From Sphingomonas lycopersici (GTDB taxonomy: Bacteria; Pseudomonadota; Alphaproteobacteria; Sphingomonadales; Sphingomonadaceae), in NCBI RefSeq assembly GCF_026130605.1, contig NZ_JANFAU010000005.1, forward strand, positions 245,590 through 309,589: a stretch of 64,000 nt of DNA, written 5' to 3'. Of the stretch, positions 57,366 to 64,000 are shown piece by piece. Numbering within the stretch: position 1 is the stretch's first letter; each line of letters begins with the position of its first letter. The notes below the pieces were generated by a model that saw only the letters and a program-made list of their open reading frames with translations, ran no database searches and was not told where the DNA came from. Made by a program: the position numbers and the translations under genes.

Positions 57366-57992
57366 TTACTTCTTAGCAGGCGCAGCCGATTCGGCGGCCG
57401 GCGCCGCGGCATTGGCCGGCGCGGCCCCCGCCTTGCCCGCATCGGCCTTGGCGTCGGCAGCCGGCGCGGCCGGCAGCGGCAGGTTCGAGCCCTGGGTGTT
57501 GAGATACAGGATCACGTCGGCGCGATCCTCCGGCTTGGACAGGCCGGCGAAGGTCATCTTGGTGCCGGGGGCGAACTTACGCGGGCTGGTGAGCCACGCG
57601 TTCATCTTGTCGAAGTCCCACTTGCCGCCGACCTTCTTGAGCGCGTCGGAGAAAGCGAAGCCCGCCTTGCCCTCGGCAACGCCCTCGCCCAGCGTGCCAT
57701 AGAGATTCGGGCCGATGCCGTTCGCGCCGCCCTGATTGACGGTGTGGCAAGCGGCGCACTTCTTGAACACTTCCGCACCCTTGGCCGCGTCCGCCTTGGG
57801 CAGCAGCGCCGCGATCGGCACCGCCGCGGCCTCACCGCCGGCGCCGCCGGTGTCGTCGGCCGCTTCGACCGGATAGCCGAATTTCTCGACATGTTCGGAA
57901 TGGAAGATCATCCCGCCGACGATCGACAACCCCAGCGCAGCGCCACACGCCGCCAGCACCCAGCCCGCAATGGTGTTGTTACGATCATTCAT
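57366..57992 (-). CDS. membrane-anchored class I cytochrome c
   Basis: The 208-residue protein has an uncleaved N-terminal membrane anchor (TIAGWVLAACGAALGLSIVG) and a heme attachment motif CAACH near residue 82 (EVFKKCAACHTVNQGGANGI). The axial methionine is in GTKMTFAGLSKPEDRADVIL, the class I c2-like layout. The C-terminal 35 residues are an Ala/Lys/Pro-rich tail. It resembles CycM-type cytochromes that pass electrons from the bc1 complex to terminal oxidases. Confidence 0.93.
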   Translation of the reverse strand: MNDRNNTIAGWVLAACGAALGLSIVGGMIFHSEHVEKFGYPVEAADDTGGAGGEAAAVPIAALLPKADAAKGAEVFKKCAACHTVNQGGANGIGPNLYGTLGEGVAEGKAGFAFSDALKKVGGKWDFDKMNAWLTSPRKFAPGTKMTFAGLSKPEDRADVILYLNTQGSNLPLPAAPAADAKADAGKAGAAPANAAAPAAESAAPAKK

Positions 57993-58099
57993 ATCGCGAA
58001 ACCGCCCCTGAAATTTATCTCGAACCCCATAGAAAAGCCCGCCAGCGACCGCAAGCGGCGCTTTGCGTCCGAAACAAACCTCCGCTAACGCGCGCCGCG

Positions 58100-58990
58100 A
58101 TGGAGAATTTCGCCGCCCCCGCCCGCCCGATCGTCGCCGCCATGACCGCGGCCGCCGCCGCCGATCCCGAGCGCGCGGTCGCCTTTCAGGGCGCGCCGGG
58201 CGCCAACAGCCATGTCGCGGCGCGGGAAGCCTTTCCCGACGGATTGCCGCTGCCGTGCTTCGCGTTCGAGGATGCGATCGACGCGGTGAAGGAAGGCCGC
58301 GCCGCGCATGCGATCATCCCGATCGAAAATTCGCTGCACGGCCGCGTCGCCGACATCCACTTCCTGCTCCCCGAATCGGGGCTGGTGATCACCGGCGAGC
58401 ATTTCCTGCCGATCCGCTACGCGCTGATGGGGCTGGGCACGCGCGACGAGGTGCGCGAGGCGATGAGCCACCCGCAGGCGCTCGGGCAATGCCGCCACTG
58501 GCTCAAGGCGCACGATATCCAGCCGCTCGCCTATCCCGACACCGCCGGCGCCGCCGCGATGGTGGCGGAGATCGGCGAGGCGACCACCGCCGCGCTCGCC
58601 CCGCCCCCGGCGGCGGATATCTACGGGCTCAAGCTGCTCGCCAACGATATCGCCGATGCCGATCACAATACGACGCGTTTCGTGATCCTCGCACGCGGCG
58701 GGCGCCCGGCGGTGGGCGACGGGCCGTGGATGACGACCTTCATCTTCGAGGTGAAGAACATCCCCGCCGCGCTCTACAAGGCGATGGGCGGGTTCGCGAC
58801 CAACGGGGTCAATATGACCAAGCTGGAAAGCTATCAACGCGGCGGCAGCTTCGCCGCGACCGAATTCTACGCCGATGTGGTGGGCCGCCCGGGCGACGAG
58901 GCGTTCGATCGCGCGATGGAGGAATTGGGCTTCCACTCCAAATGGCTGCGCGTGCTCGGCACCTATAAGCAGGCGCGCGAGCGGGGTTAA
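58100..58990 (+). CDS. pheA: prephenate dehydratase
   Basis: PheA converts prephenate to phenylpyruvate in phenylalanine synthesis. The 296-residue single-function enzyme starts MENFAAPARPIVAAM. The PDT domain has AFQGAPGANSHVAAREAFPD near 29 and IIPIENSLHGRVADIHFLL near 75, with the TRF catalytic motif in DADHNTTRFVILARGG near 195. The ACT domain from about 210 has TNGVNMTKLESYQRGGSFAA for feedback sensing of phenylalanine. It is divergent from the cytochrome c gene. Confidence 0.95.
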   Translation: MENFAAPARPIVAAMTAAAAADPERAVAFQGAPGANSHVAAREAFPDGLPLPCFAFEDAIDAVKEGRAAHAIIPIENSLHGRVADIHFLLPESGLVITGEHFLPIRYALMGLGTRDEVREAMSHPQALGQCRHWLKAHDIQPLAYPDTAGAAAMVAEIGEATTAALAPPPAADIYGLKLLANDIADADHNTTRFVILARGGRPAVGDGPWMTTFIFEVKNIPAALYKAMGGFATNGVNMTKLESYQRGGSFAATEFYADVVGRPGDEAFDRAMEELGFHSKWLRVLGTYKQARERG

Positions 58991-59003
58991 GCCGCAACCG
59001 TCA

Positions 59004-59092
59004 CCTTGTGGCCCCGCGAAGGCGGGGATCCAGGAGCCCCTACGGCGTTGAGGCTCTTGGCCCCTGGATTCCCGCTTTCGCGGGGATACAAG
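59004..59092. repeat. dispersed palindrome after pheA
   Basis: CTTGTGGCCCCGCGAAGGCG and CCCGCTTTCGCGGGGATACA plus AG are imperfect inverted arms. The centre shares GGCTCTTGGCC with the copy at 57261. Confidence 0.88.
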
Positions 59093-59095
59093 GAA

Positions 59096-59626
59096 CTACC
59101 CCGCCGCGATCGCCTTGCAGCTCGATCCGCGCCGCGCCGCGTCGATCGCGGGGAAGCGCGCGGGATCGTCGACGAGGATGCGGATCAGCGCCACGCCGCG
59201 CGCGCCCTTCACCCGCACCACCGCCGCGCCCGCCGGGGTCGCCTGCCTCTCCTGCGCGACGACGACCTGCATCGGCTGGCCGCGCCCCTCGATATTGTTG
59301 CGGACGAACGCGACGTCGGTATTGGCCTGGAACACCGACAGCGACCAGTAATTCGCCGGGACCGGCACGACGCTGATCGCCAGCGGCCCCTTCGACAGAT
59401 CGAACGGGCAGGCCGAATAAGCGAGATCCGGGCTCGGCCGCACCACCGCGCGCGATTTGTCCGTCGCGAGCGGCATATGCCCGAAGGTGTTGATCCCGCC
59501 GAGCTTTTCCATCCGGGACACCGCCGCCGACATCAGGGTCTGCGGGCTGCGCGAAAGCGTGACGAAATAAGCGGCGATCGCCAGCACCACCCCGACGATC
59601 AGCGGCCCGATCCAGCGCTGCATCAT
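59096..59626 (-). CDS. DUF1254-domain membrane-anchored protein
   Basis: The start is ATG 59626 (MMQRWIGPL), seven bases after AGGAGG. The 176-residue product has one N-terminal transmembrane helix (IGPLIVGVVLAIAAYFVTLS). A DUF1254-type domain follows with INTFGHMPLATDKSRAVVRP, LAYSACPFDLSKGPLAISVV and NYWSLSVFQANTDVAFVRNN. Its start overlaps the DUF1214 stop by four bases. Elsewhere DUF1254 and DUF1214 occur in one polypeptide; here they are two small anchored proteins. Function unknown. Confidence 0.83.
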   Translation of the reverse strand: MMQRWIGPLIVGVVLAIAAYFVTLSRSPQTLMSAAVSRMEKLGGINTFGHMPLATDKSRAVVRPSPDLAYSACPFDLSKGPLAISVVPVPANYWSLSVFQANTDVAFVRNNIEGRGQPMQVVVAQERQATPAGAAVVRVKGARGVALIRILVDDPARFPAIDAARRGSSCKAIAAG

Positions 59627-60192
59627 GAGCATGCCTCCTGCCGGATGCTGGGCAATTGGTCGCGCGCCGGGTTGGTCCTGCCCTCGTCGGGCGGGAGATA
59701 GGTGCGCAAGGTCAGGTCGAAATGCTTGAGCCCCGCGGTCGGAAGCCACAGCCCCTGCTGGCGTACCGGCGAGACGAGCACCGTCCAGCGCGCCTGATTT
59801 TCCGCCGGAATCGCCGCGCTTTCCACCGAATAGGGGCCGCCGCCGGTGAGATAGCCGGCGCTGTCATACAAGGTCAGGCTCCACCACCGCCCCGGCAATT
59901 GCCCGCCGGTGATGCGATAGCTGCACCGCCCGTTGAGCGGCCGCCCGGCGTCGTCGACGCTCGCGGTGTAATAACGCGCCTCGCGCGCCGGGAGCGCGAG
60001 CAGCCCGCGCAGCGCGACGACCGCGCGGGTGCGCATGCTCTGGTCGGCGGTGCCGAAATCCATCCCCGTCGTCCACGGGCCGATCTGCACGTTGGAGCCG
60101 AGCGCGCCGGCGCGCACGGTGTAGATCGCGCTGCCCAGCCCCGCCACCACGCCCACGACACCCAGGACGAGATAGCGGACCAAAGGCTTCAT
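59623..60192 (-). CDS. DUF1214-domain membrane-anchored protein
   Basis: The 189-residue product has an N-terminal membrane helix (YLVLGVVGVVAGLGSAIYTV) and a DUF1214 domain with RYYTASVDDAGRPLNGRCSY, GRWWSLTLYDSAGYLTGGGP and LKHFDLTLRTYLPPDEGR. It is translationally coupled to the DUF1254 protein behind it and lies 25 bases after ppdK. The pair may form one periplasmic complex. Function unknown. Confidence 0.85.
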   Translation of the reverse strand: MKPLVRYLVLGVVGVVAGLGSAIYTVRAGALGSNVQIGPWTTGMDFGTADQSMRTRAVVALRGLLALPAREARYYTASVDDAGRPLNGRCSYRITGGQLPGRWWSLTLYDSAGYLTGGGPYSVESAAIPAENQARWTVLVSPVRQQGLWLPTAGLKHFDLTLRTYLPPDEGRTNPARDQLPSIRQEACS

Positions 60193-60217
60193 GCGGCGCT
60201 CCTTACGTCGTGCGGCC

Positions 60218-62890
60218 TTATTTCCTCAGCGCCGCCTGGGCCGCCGCCAGCCGCGCGATCGGCACACGATAGGGCGAGGCGGACACGTAATCCAGCCCCA
60301 CCGTCTCGCAGAACGCAATCGACGCCGGATCGCCGCCATGTTCGCCGCAGATGCCGAGCTTGATCCCCGGCCGGGTCGAGCGCCCGCGCTCCGCCGCGAG
60401 CTGGACGAGTTCGCCGACGCCCTCGACATCGAGGCTGACGAACGGGTCCTTGGCGTAAATGCCCTTTTCGACATAGGTCGTCAGGAAGCGCGCGGCATCG
60501 TCGCGGCTGACCCCGAGCGTGGTCTGGGTCAAATCATTGGTGCCGAACGAGAAGAATTCGCCCGCCTCGGCGATCTCGGCGGCGCGCAGCGCGGCGCGCG
60601 GCAATTCGATCATCGTCCCGACGAGATAATCGACCTTGGCGCCACGCTCGGCGAACACCGCCTGCGCGGTGCGATCGACCACCGCCTTCATCAGTTCCAG
60701 CTCGCGCTTGGTCGCGACCAGCGGGATCATCACCTCGGGGATCGGCGCCTGACCGGACCTGGCGGCGACGTCGAGCGCCGCCTCGAAGATCGCGCGCGCC
60801 TGCATCTCGTAGATTTCGGGATAGGTCACCCCGAGCCGGCACCCGCGATGCCCGAGCATCGGGTTGAATTCGTGCAGCTCGGCCGCGCGACGCTTGAGCG
60901 TCTCGACATCGACCCCGGCCGCCGCGGCGACCTCGGCGAATTCGGCTTCCTCATGCGGCAGGAATTCGTGGAGCGGCGGATCGAGCAACCGGATCGTCAC
61001 CGGCAAGCCGGCCATCACCTCGAAGATCTCGATGAAATCCTTGCGCTGTTCCGGCAGCAATTTGTCCAGCGCGACGCGGCGCCCGGCCTCGTCGGCGGCG
61101 AGGATCATCTGGCGCACCGCGGTGATCCGCGCGGCGTCGAAGAACATATGCTCGGTGCGGCACAGCCCCACCCCTTCGGCGCCGAAATCGCGCGCGGTGC
61201 GGCAATCGAGCGGGGTTTCGGCATTGGCGCGGACCTTGAGGCGACGCACTGCATCGGCCCATTCCATCAAGGTGCCGAAATCGCCGGCCAGCTCGGGCTG
61301 GATCGTCGCGACCTCGCCCGCCATCACCTCGCCGGTGGTGCCGTCGATCGTGACGATCTCGCCTTCCCTCACCTCGCGCCCGCCGACCCGCGCGATCTTC
61401 GCCTTGGCATCGATCGACAAGGCGCCCGCGCCCGAAACGCAGGGACGGCCCATGCCGCGCGCAACGACCGCGGCGTGGCTGGTCATCCCGCCGCGCGCGG
61501 TGAGGATGCCCTTCGCCGCATGCATGCCGTGGATATCCTCGGGCGAGGTTTCGGTGCGCAGCAGGATCACCGCCTTGCCGTCCGCCGCCCAGCGCTCGGC
61601 GGTATCGGCGTCGAACACCGCCGCGCCGCTCGCCGCGCCCGGCGAGGCGGGCAGCCCCTTGGTCAACACGTCGCGGGTCGCTTCGGGATCGAGCGTCGGG
61701 TGGAGCAACTGATCGAGCGCCTGCGGATCGACCCGCGCGATCGCTTCCTCGCGCGTGATCAACCCGGCGTCGGCCATCTCGACCGCGATCTTGAGCGCGG
61801 CCTTGGCGGTGCGCTTGCCCGAGCGCGTCTGGAGCATCCACAGCTTCCCCGCCTCGACGGTGAACTCGATGTCCTGCATGTCGCGATAATGGTTTTCGAG
61901 CCGGTCGAAGACGGCGGCGAGCTCGGCATAGACCGTCGGCATCGCCTCTTCCATCGAGGCGGCCTTGGCCCCTGCGGCCTCGCGCGCGGCAAGCGTCAGA
62001 TATTGCGGCGTGCGGATCCCCGCCACCACGTCCTCGCCCTGCGCGTTGATGAGGAATTCGCCATAATAGGCATTGTCGCCGGTCGAGGGATCGCGGGTGA
62101 ACGCCACCCCGGTCGCCGAGGTGTCGCCCATATTGCCGAACACCATCGCCTGGACATTGACCGCGGTGCCCCAGTCGCCCGGAATGTCGTTGAGCCGGCG
62201 GTAGACCTTGGCGCGCTCCGACTGCCACGAACCGAACACGGCGCCGACCGCGCCCCACAATTGATCATGGACGTCCTGCGGGAAGGGCTTGCCCCATTCC
62301 GCCTCGACGAGCCGCTTATATTCGGCGACCAGCGCCTTCCAATCGGCCGCGCCCATCTCGGTATCGAGGGTGAAGCCCTTGTCTTCCTTCGCGATCTCGA
62401 GCGCTTCTTCGAACGCGCCGTGATCGAGTTCGAGCACCACGTCCGAATACATCTGGATGAAGCGGCGATAGCTGTCCCACGCGAAACGCTCGTCGCCCGA
62501 CACCTTGGCCAGCCCCTCGACGGTCGCGTCGTTGAGCCCGAGGTTGAGCACGGTATCCATCATCCCCGGCATCGACACCCGCGCGCCCGAGCGGACCGAG
62601 ACGAGCAGCGGCCCGGCGCCGTCGGCCGAGGCATCGCCGAATTTCTTGCCGGTCACCGCCTCGATATGCGCGATGCCCTTGGCGACTTCCTCGCGCAGCG
62701 AGTCGGGGAATTGCTCGCCGTCCTCGTAATAACGCGTGCACATCTCGGTCGAGATGGTGAAGCCCGGCGGGACGGGCAGGCCGATCGAGGCCATTTCCGC
62801 CAGATTGGCGCCCTTGCCCCCGAGCAGAAATTTGTCGCCCTTGCCCCCATCGGAAACACCACCACCGAACCGATAGACGTATTGCGTCAT
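60218..62890 (-). CDS. ppdK: pyruvate, phosphate dikinase
   Basis: PPDK interconverts pyruvate, ATP and phosphate with PEP, AMP and pyrophosphate. From ATG 62890 the protein has 890 residues and begins MTQYVYRFGGGVSDGGKGDK. The nucleotide domain follows with GGKGANLAEMASIGLPVPPG near 25. The swivelling phosphohistidine domain shows LTARGGMTSHAAVVARGMGR near 470, and the C-terminal PEP/pyruvate barrel shows LGHRGCRLGVTYPEIYEMQA near 690. It follows glyS by 73 bases, an arrangement familiar in sphingomonads. Confidence 0.97.
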   Translation of the reverse strand: MTQYVYRFGGGVSDGGKGDKFLLGGKGANLAEMASIGLPVPPGFTISTEMCTRYYEDGEQFPDSLREEVAKGIAHIEAVTGKKFGDASADGAGPLLVSVRSGARVSMPGMMDTVLNLGLNDATVEGLAKVSGDERFAWDSYRRFIQMYSDVVLELDHGAFEEALEIAKEDKGFTLDTEMGAADWKALVAEYKRLVEAEWGKPFPQDVHDQLWGAVGAVFGSWQSERAKVYRRLNDIPGDWGTAVNVQAMVFGNMGDTSATGVAFTRDPSTGDNAYYGEFLINAQGEDVVAGIRTPQYLTLAAREAAGAKAASMEEAMPTVYAELAAVFDRLENHYRDMQDIEFTVEAGKLWMLQTRSGKRTAKAALKIAVEMADAGLITREEAIARVDPQALDQLLHPTLDPEATRDVLTKGLPASPGAASGAAVFDADTAERWAADGKAVILLRTETSPEDIHGMHAAKGILTARGGMTSHAAVVARGMGRPCVSGAGALSIDAKAKIARVGGREVREGEIVTIDGTTGEVMAGEVATIQPELAGDFGTLMEWADAVRRLKVRANAETPLDCRTARDFGAEGVGLCRTEHMFFDAARITAVRQMILAADEAGRRVALDKLLPEQRKDFIEIFEVMAGLPVTIRLLDPPLHEFLPHEEAEFAEVAAAAGVDVETLKRRAAELHEFNPMLGHRGCRLGVTYPEIYEMQARAIFEAALDVAARSGQAPIPEVMIPLVATKRELELMKAVVDRTAQAVFAERGAKVDYLVGTMIELPRAALRAAEIAEAGEFFSFGTNDLTQTTLGVSRDDAARFLTTYVEKGIYAKDPFVSLDVEGVGELVQLAAERGRSTRPGIKLGICGEHGGDPASIAFCETVGLDYVSASPYRVPIARLAAAQAALRK

Positions 62891-62963
62891 GATCAACCCT
62901 CTAAGTGCCTGTTTCGCGGCGGGCGCGAAAAAATATGTCGAAATAAGCGGCGCGGCGGCAGCG

Positions 62964-63965
62964 TTATCCCTCGATTCGCGAAAAATCGGCGACGCTGTGC
63001 ACTGCAGCACGAACCCGCGCAAGCAGCGCGAGGCGAGCGTCGCGCCTGGCGGGATCGGCGTCATTGACCGTCACCGTCTCGAAGAAGGCATCGATCGGCG
63101 CGCGCAACGTGGCGAGCGCGGCCATCGCCGCCTCGAAATCCTCGTTCGCCACCGCATCGGCGGCGGCCGGCTCGGCCGCATCGAGCGCCGCGATCAGCGC
63201 CGCCTCGTCGGATTCGGGGGTGTAGGCCAGCGGCTTCCACTCGGCGGTCTCGACGCCCTCTTTCTTGAGGATGTTCGCGGCGCGCTTGTACCCGGCGAGC
63301 AGGTTGGCGCCGTCGTCGGTGCCGATGAACGATTGCAGCGCATGGACGCGGGCGAGCAGCCGGACAAGATCGTCCTCGCCGCCGAGCGCGAATACCGCGT
63401 CGATCAGATCGTGGCGAACACCAGCTTCGCGTTGCTGGACCTTGAGGCGGTCGGCGAAGAAGGCAGGAAGCGTCTTAAACGTCGCGTCGAGCGCGCGCTT
63501 ATGCGTTTCAAACGCCTCGTCGCCGGGCTGCGATGCGGCGTGCAAGTCATTCATGCCTCGCAGCCCGCGGCTGATCCACTCCCAGAGGTTCAGTCGGAGG
63601 TTATTCCGGGTGAGCAATTCAAGCACGCCCAATGCTGCACGACGAAGCGCAAAGGGATCCTTGGACCCAGTAGGCGGCATATCCGCATAAAAGAACGCTA
63701 CCAGCGTATCGAGCTTATCCGCCAGCGACACCGCCACCGTCACCGGCGCAGTCGGCACGTCGTCGCCCTGCCCGACCGGCTTGTAATGATCGCGGATCGC
63801 CTCGGCGACCTCGCGCGGTTCGCCCTGTGCGGCGGCGTAATAGCCGCCCATCAGCCCCTGAAGCTCGGGGAATTCGCCGACCATCCCGGTGACGAGATCG
63901 GCCTTGGCCAGCCGCGCGGCGCGTTCGGCCATGTCGGCGAGCGCCGCGCGCTTCTCCTCACCACC
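62964..63965 (-). CDS. glyS: glycyl-tRNA synthetase beta subunit, 5' part outside window
   Basis: The C-terminal ~333 residues are present, in frame with upstream codons reading [20 protein letters not shown]. Family strings are [60 protein letters not shown] and the C-terminal anticodon-binding-like region ([20 protein letters not shown]). The reading frame becomes unreliable where the G/C homopolymer tract begins, so the true N-terminal part is not present. GlyQ would lie beyond the window. Confidence 0.93.
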   Translation of the reverse strand, partial: GGEEKRAALADMAERAARLAKADLVTGMVGEFPELQGLMGGYYAAAQGEPREVAEAIRDHYKPVGQGDDVPTAPVTVAVSLADKLDTLVAFFYADMPPTGSKDPFALRRAALGVLELLTRNNLRLNLWEWISRGLRGMNDLHAASQPGDEAFETHKRALDATFKTLPAFFADRLKVQQREAGVRHDLIDAVFALGGEDDLVRLLARVHALQSFIGTDDGANLLAGYKRAANILKKEGVETAEWKPLAYTPESDEAALIAALDAAEPAAADAVANEDFEAAMAALATLRAPIDAFFETVTVNDADPARRDARLALLARVRAAVHSVADFSRIEG

Positions 63966-64000
63966 CCGGGGGGGGGGCGGGGGGCGGGTGGTGTCCCCCC
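63965..64000. other. G/C homopolymer-like contig end, probable assembly artefact
   Basis: The last ~35 bases are runs of G (ten, then six) interrupted by single C, followed by GGTGGTGT and CCCCCC. This is unlike the glyS coding sequence expected there and is best read as low-quality sequence or a mis-assembled contig edge. Confidence 0.7.

Noticed and set aside
60191..63067. Long plus-strand open frame opposite ppdK
   Set aside because: Antisense shadow; no domain, while PPDK motifs on the minus strand are unambiguous.

Overview
The window is chromosomal DNA of high G+C (roughly two thirds by eye), almost fully packed with genes. It most likely comes from a Sphingomonas-like member of the Sphingomonadaceae (Alphaproteobacteria). 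Pointers are the split glycine dehydrogenase (gcvPA/gcvPB), the serC-serA pair with an alphaproteobacterial-type leader RNA, the rimP-nusA-(DUF448)-infB-rbfA-truB-rpsO-pnp order, several large TonB-dependent receptors of the sphingomonad type, a PEP-CTERM protein, and many short inverted repeats of the 'GTCATTCCCGCGAAGGCGGGAA' class.

Layout. 1-5.9 kb (minus): a nitronate monooxygenase running off the edge, and the glycine cleavage operon gcvT-gcvH-gcvPA-gcvPB behind a tandem glycine riboswitch. 6.1-18.6 kb (plus): the translation/RNA operon, here with a tautomerase-fold gene, a structured small-peptide module between infB and rbfA, a PEP-CTERM gene, tdk and a site-2 protease gene among the usual members. 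18.9-23.8 kb: a methyltransferase, a class II aldolase (minus) and clpB. 24-39.9 kb: an accessory-looking block with three TonB-dependent receptors, two TPR-linked dioxygenase-type hydroxylases, a TPR-sulfotransferase and two small exported proteins. 39.9-48.7 kb: an M23 peptidase, DUF2093, xseA, divergent purD, an HhH membrane protein, a DnaJ-like protein, and yihY-fabI-GNAT-aroC with overlapping stops and starts. 49-64 kb: a small exported protein, purA, hisZ, a repeat-flanked DUF559 gene, serA, serC, an extensin-like lipoprotein, a LOG-family protein, a membrane cytochrome c, pheA, a DUF1254/DUF1214 pair, ppdK and truncated glyS.

The most unusual element is at 11943-12225, between infB and rbfA. 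A 33-34 residue hydrophobic peptide is encoded directly behind a Shine-Dalgarno sequence buried in a 16-bp hairpin. It is followed by two strong hairpins carrying the same loop (TGCTGGAAC) and a third small hairpin. This looks like a translationally silenced small membrane peptide of the type I toxin / holin-like kind, placed inside an essential operon. Other notable points are a dispersed palindromic repeat inserted in frame in truB, a DUF559 nuclease-fold gene bracketed by matching GC-rich repeats that also abuts the hisZ start, the TonB receptor/hydroxylase/sulfotransferase block, and the one-base overlap of the divergent xseA and purD start codons.

The last ~35 bases are G/C homopolymer-like and look like a contig-end artefact. 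I saw no tRNA or rRNA gene, CRISPR array, integrase or transposase. All family calls are from reading the translated sequence; no database search was run.
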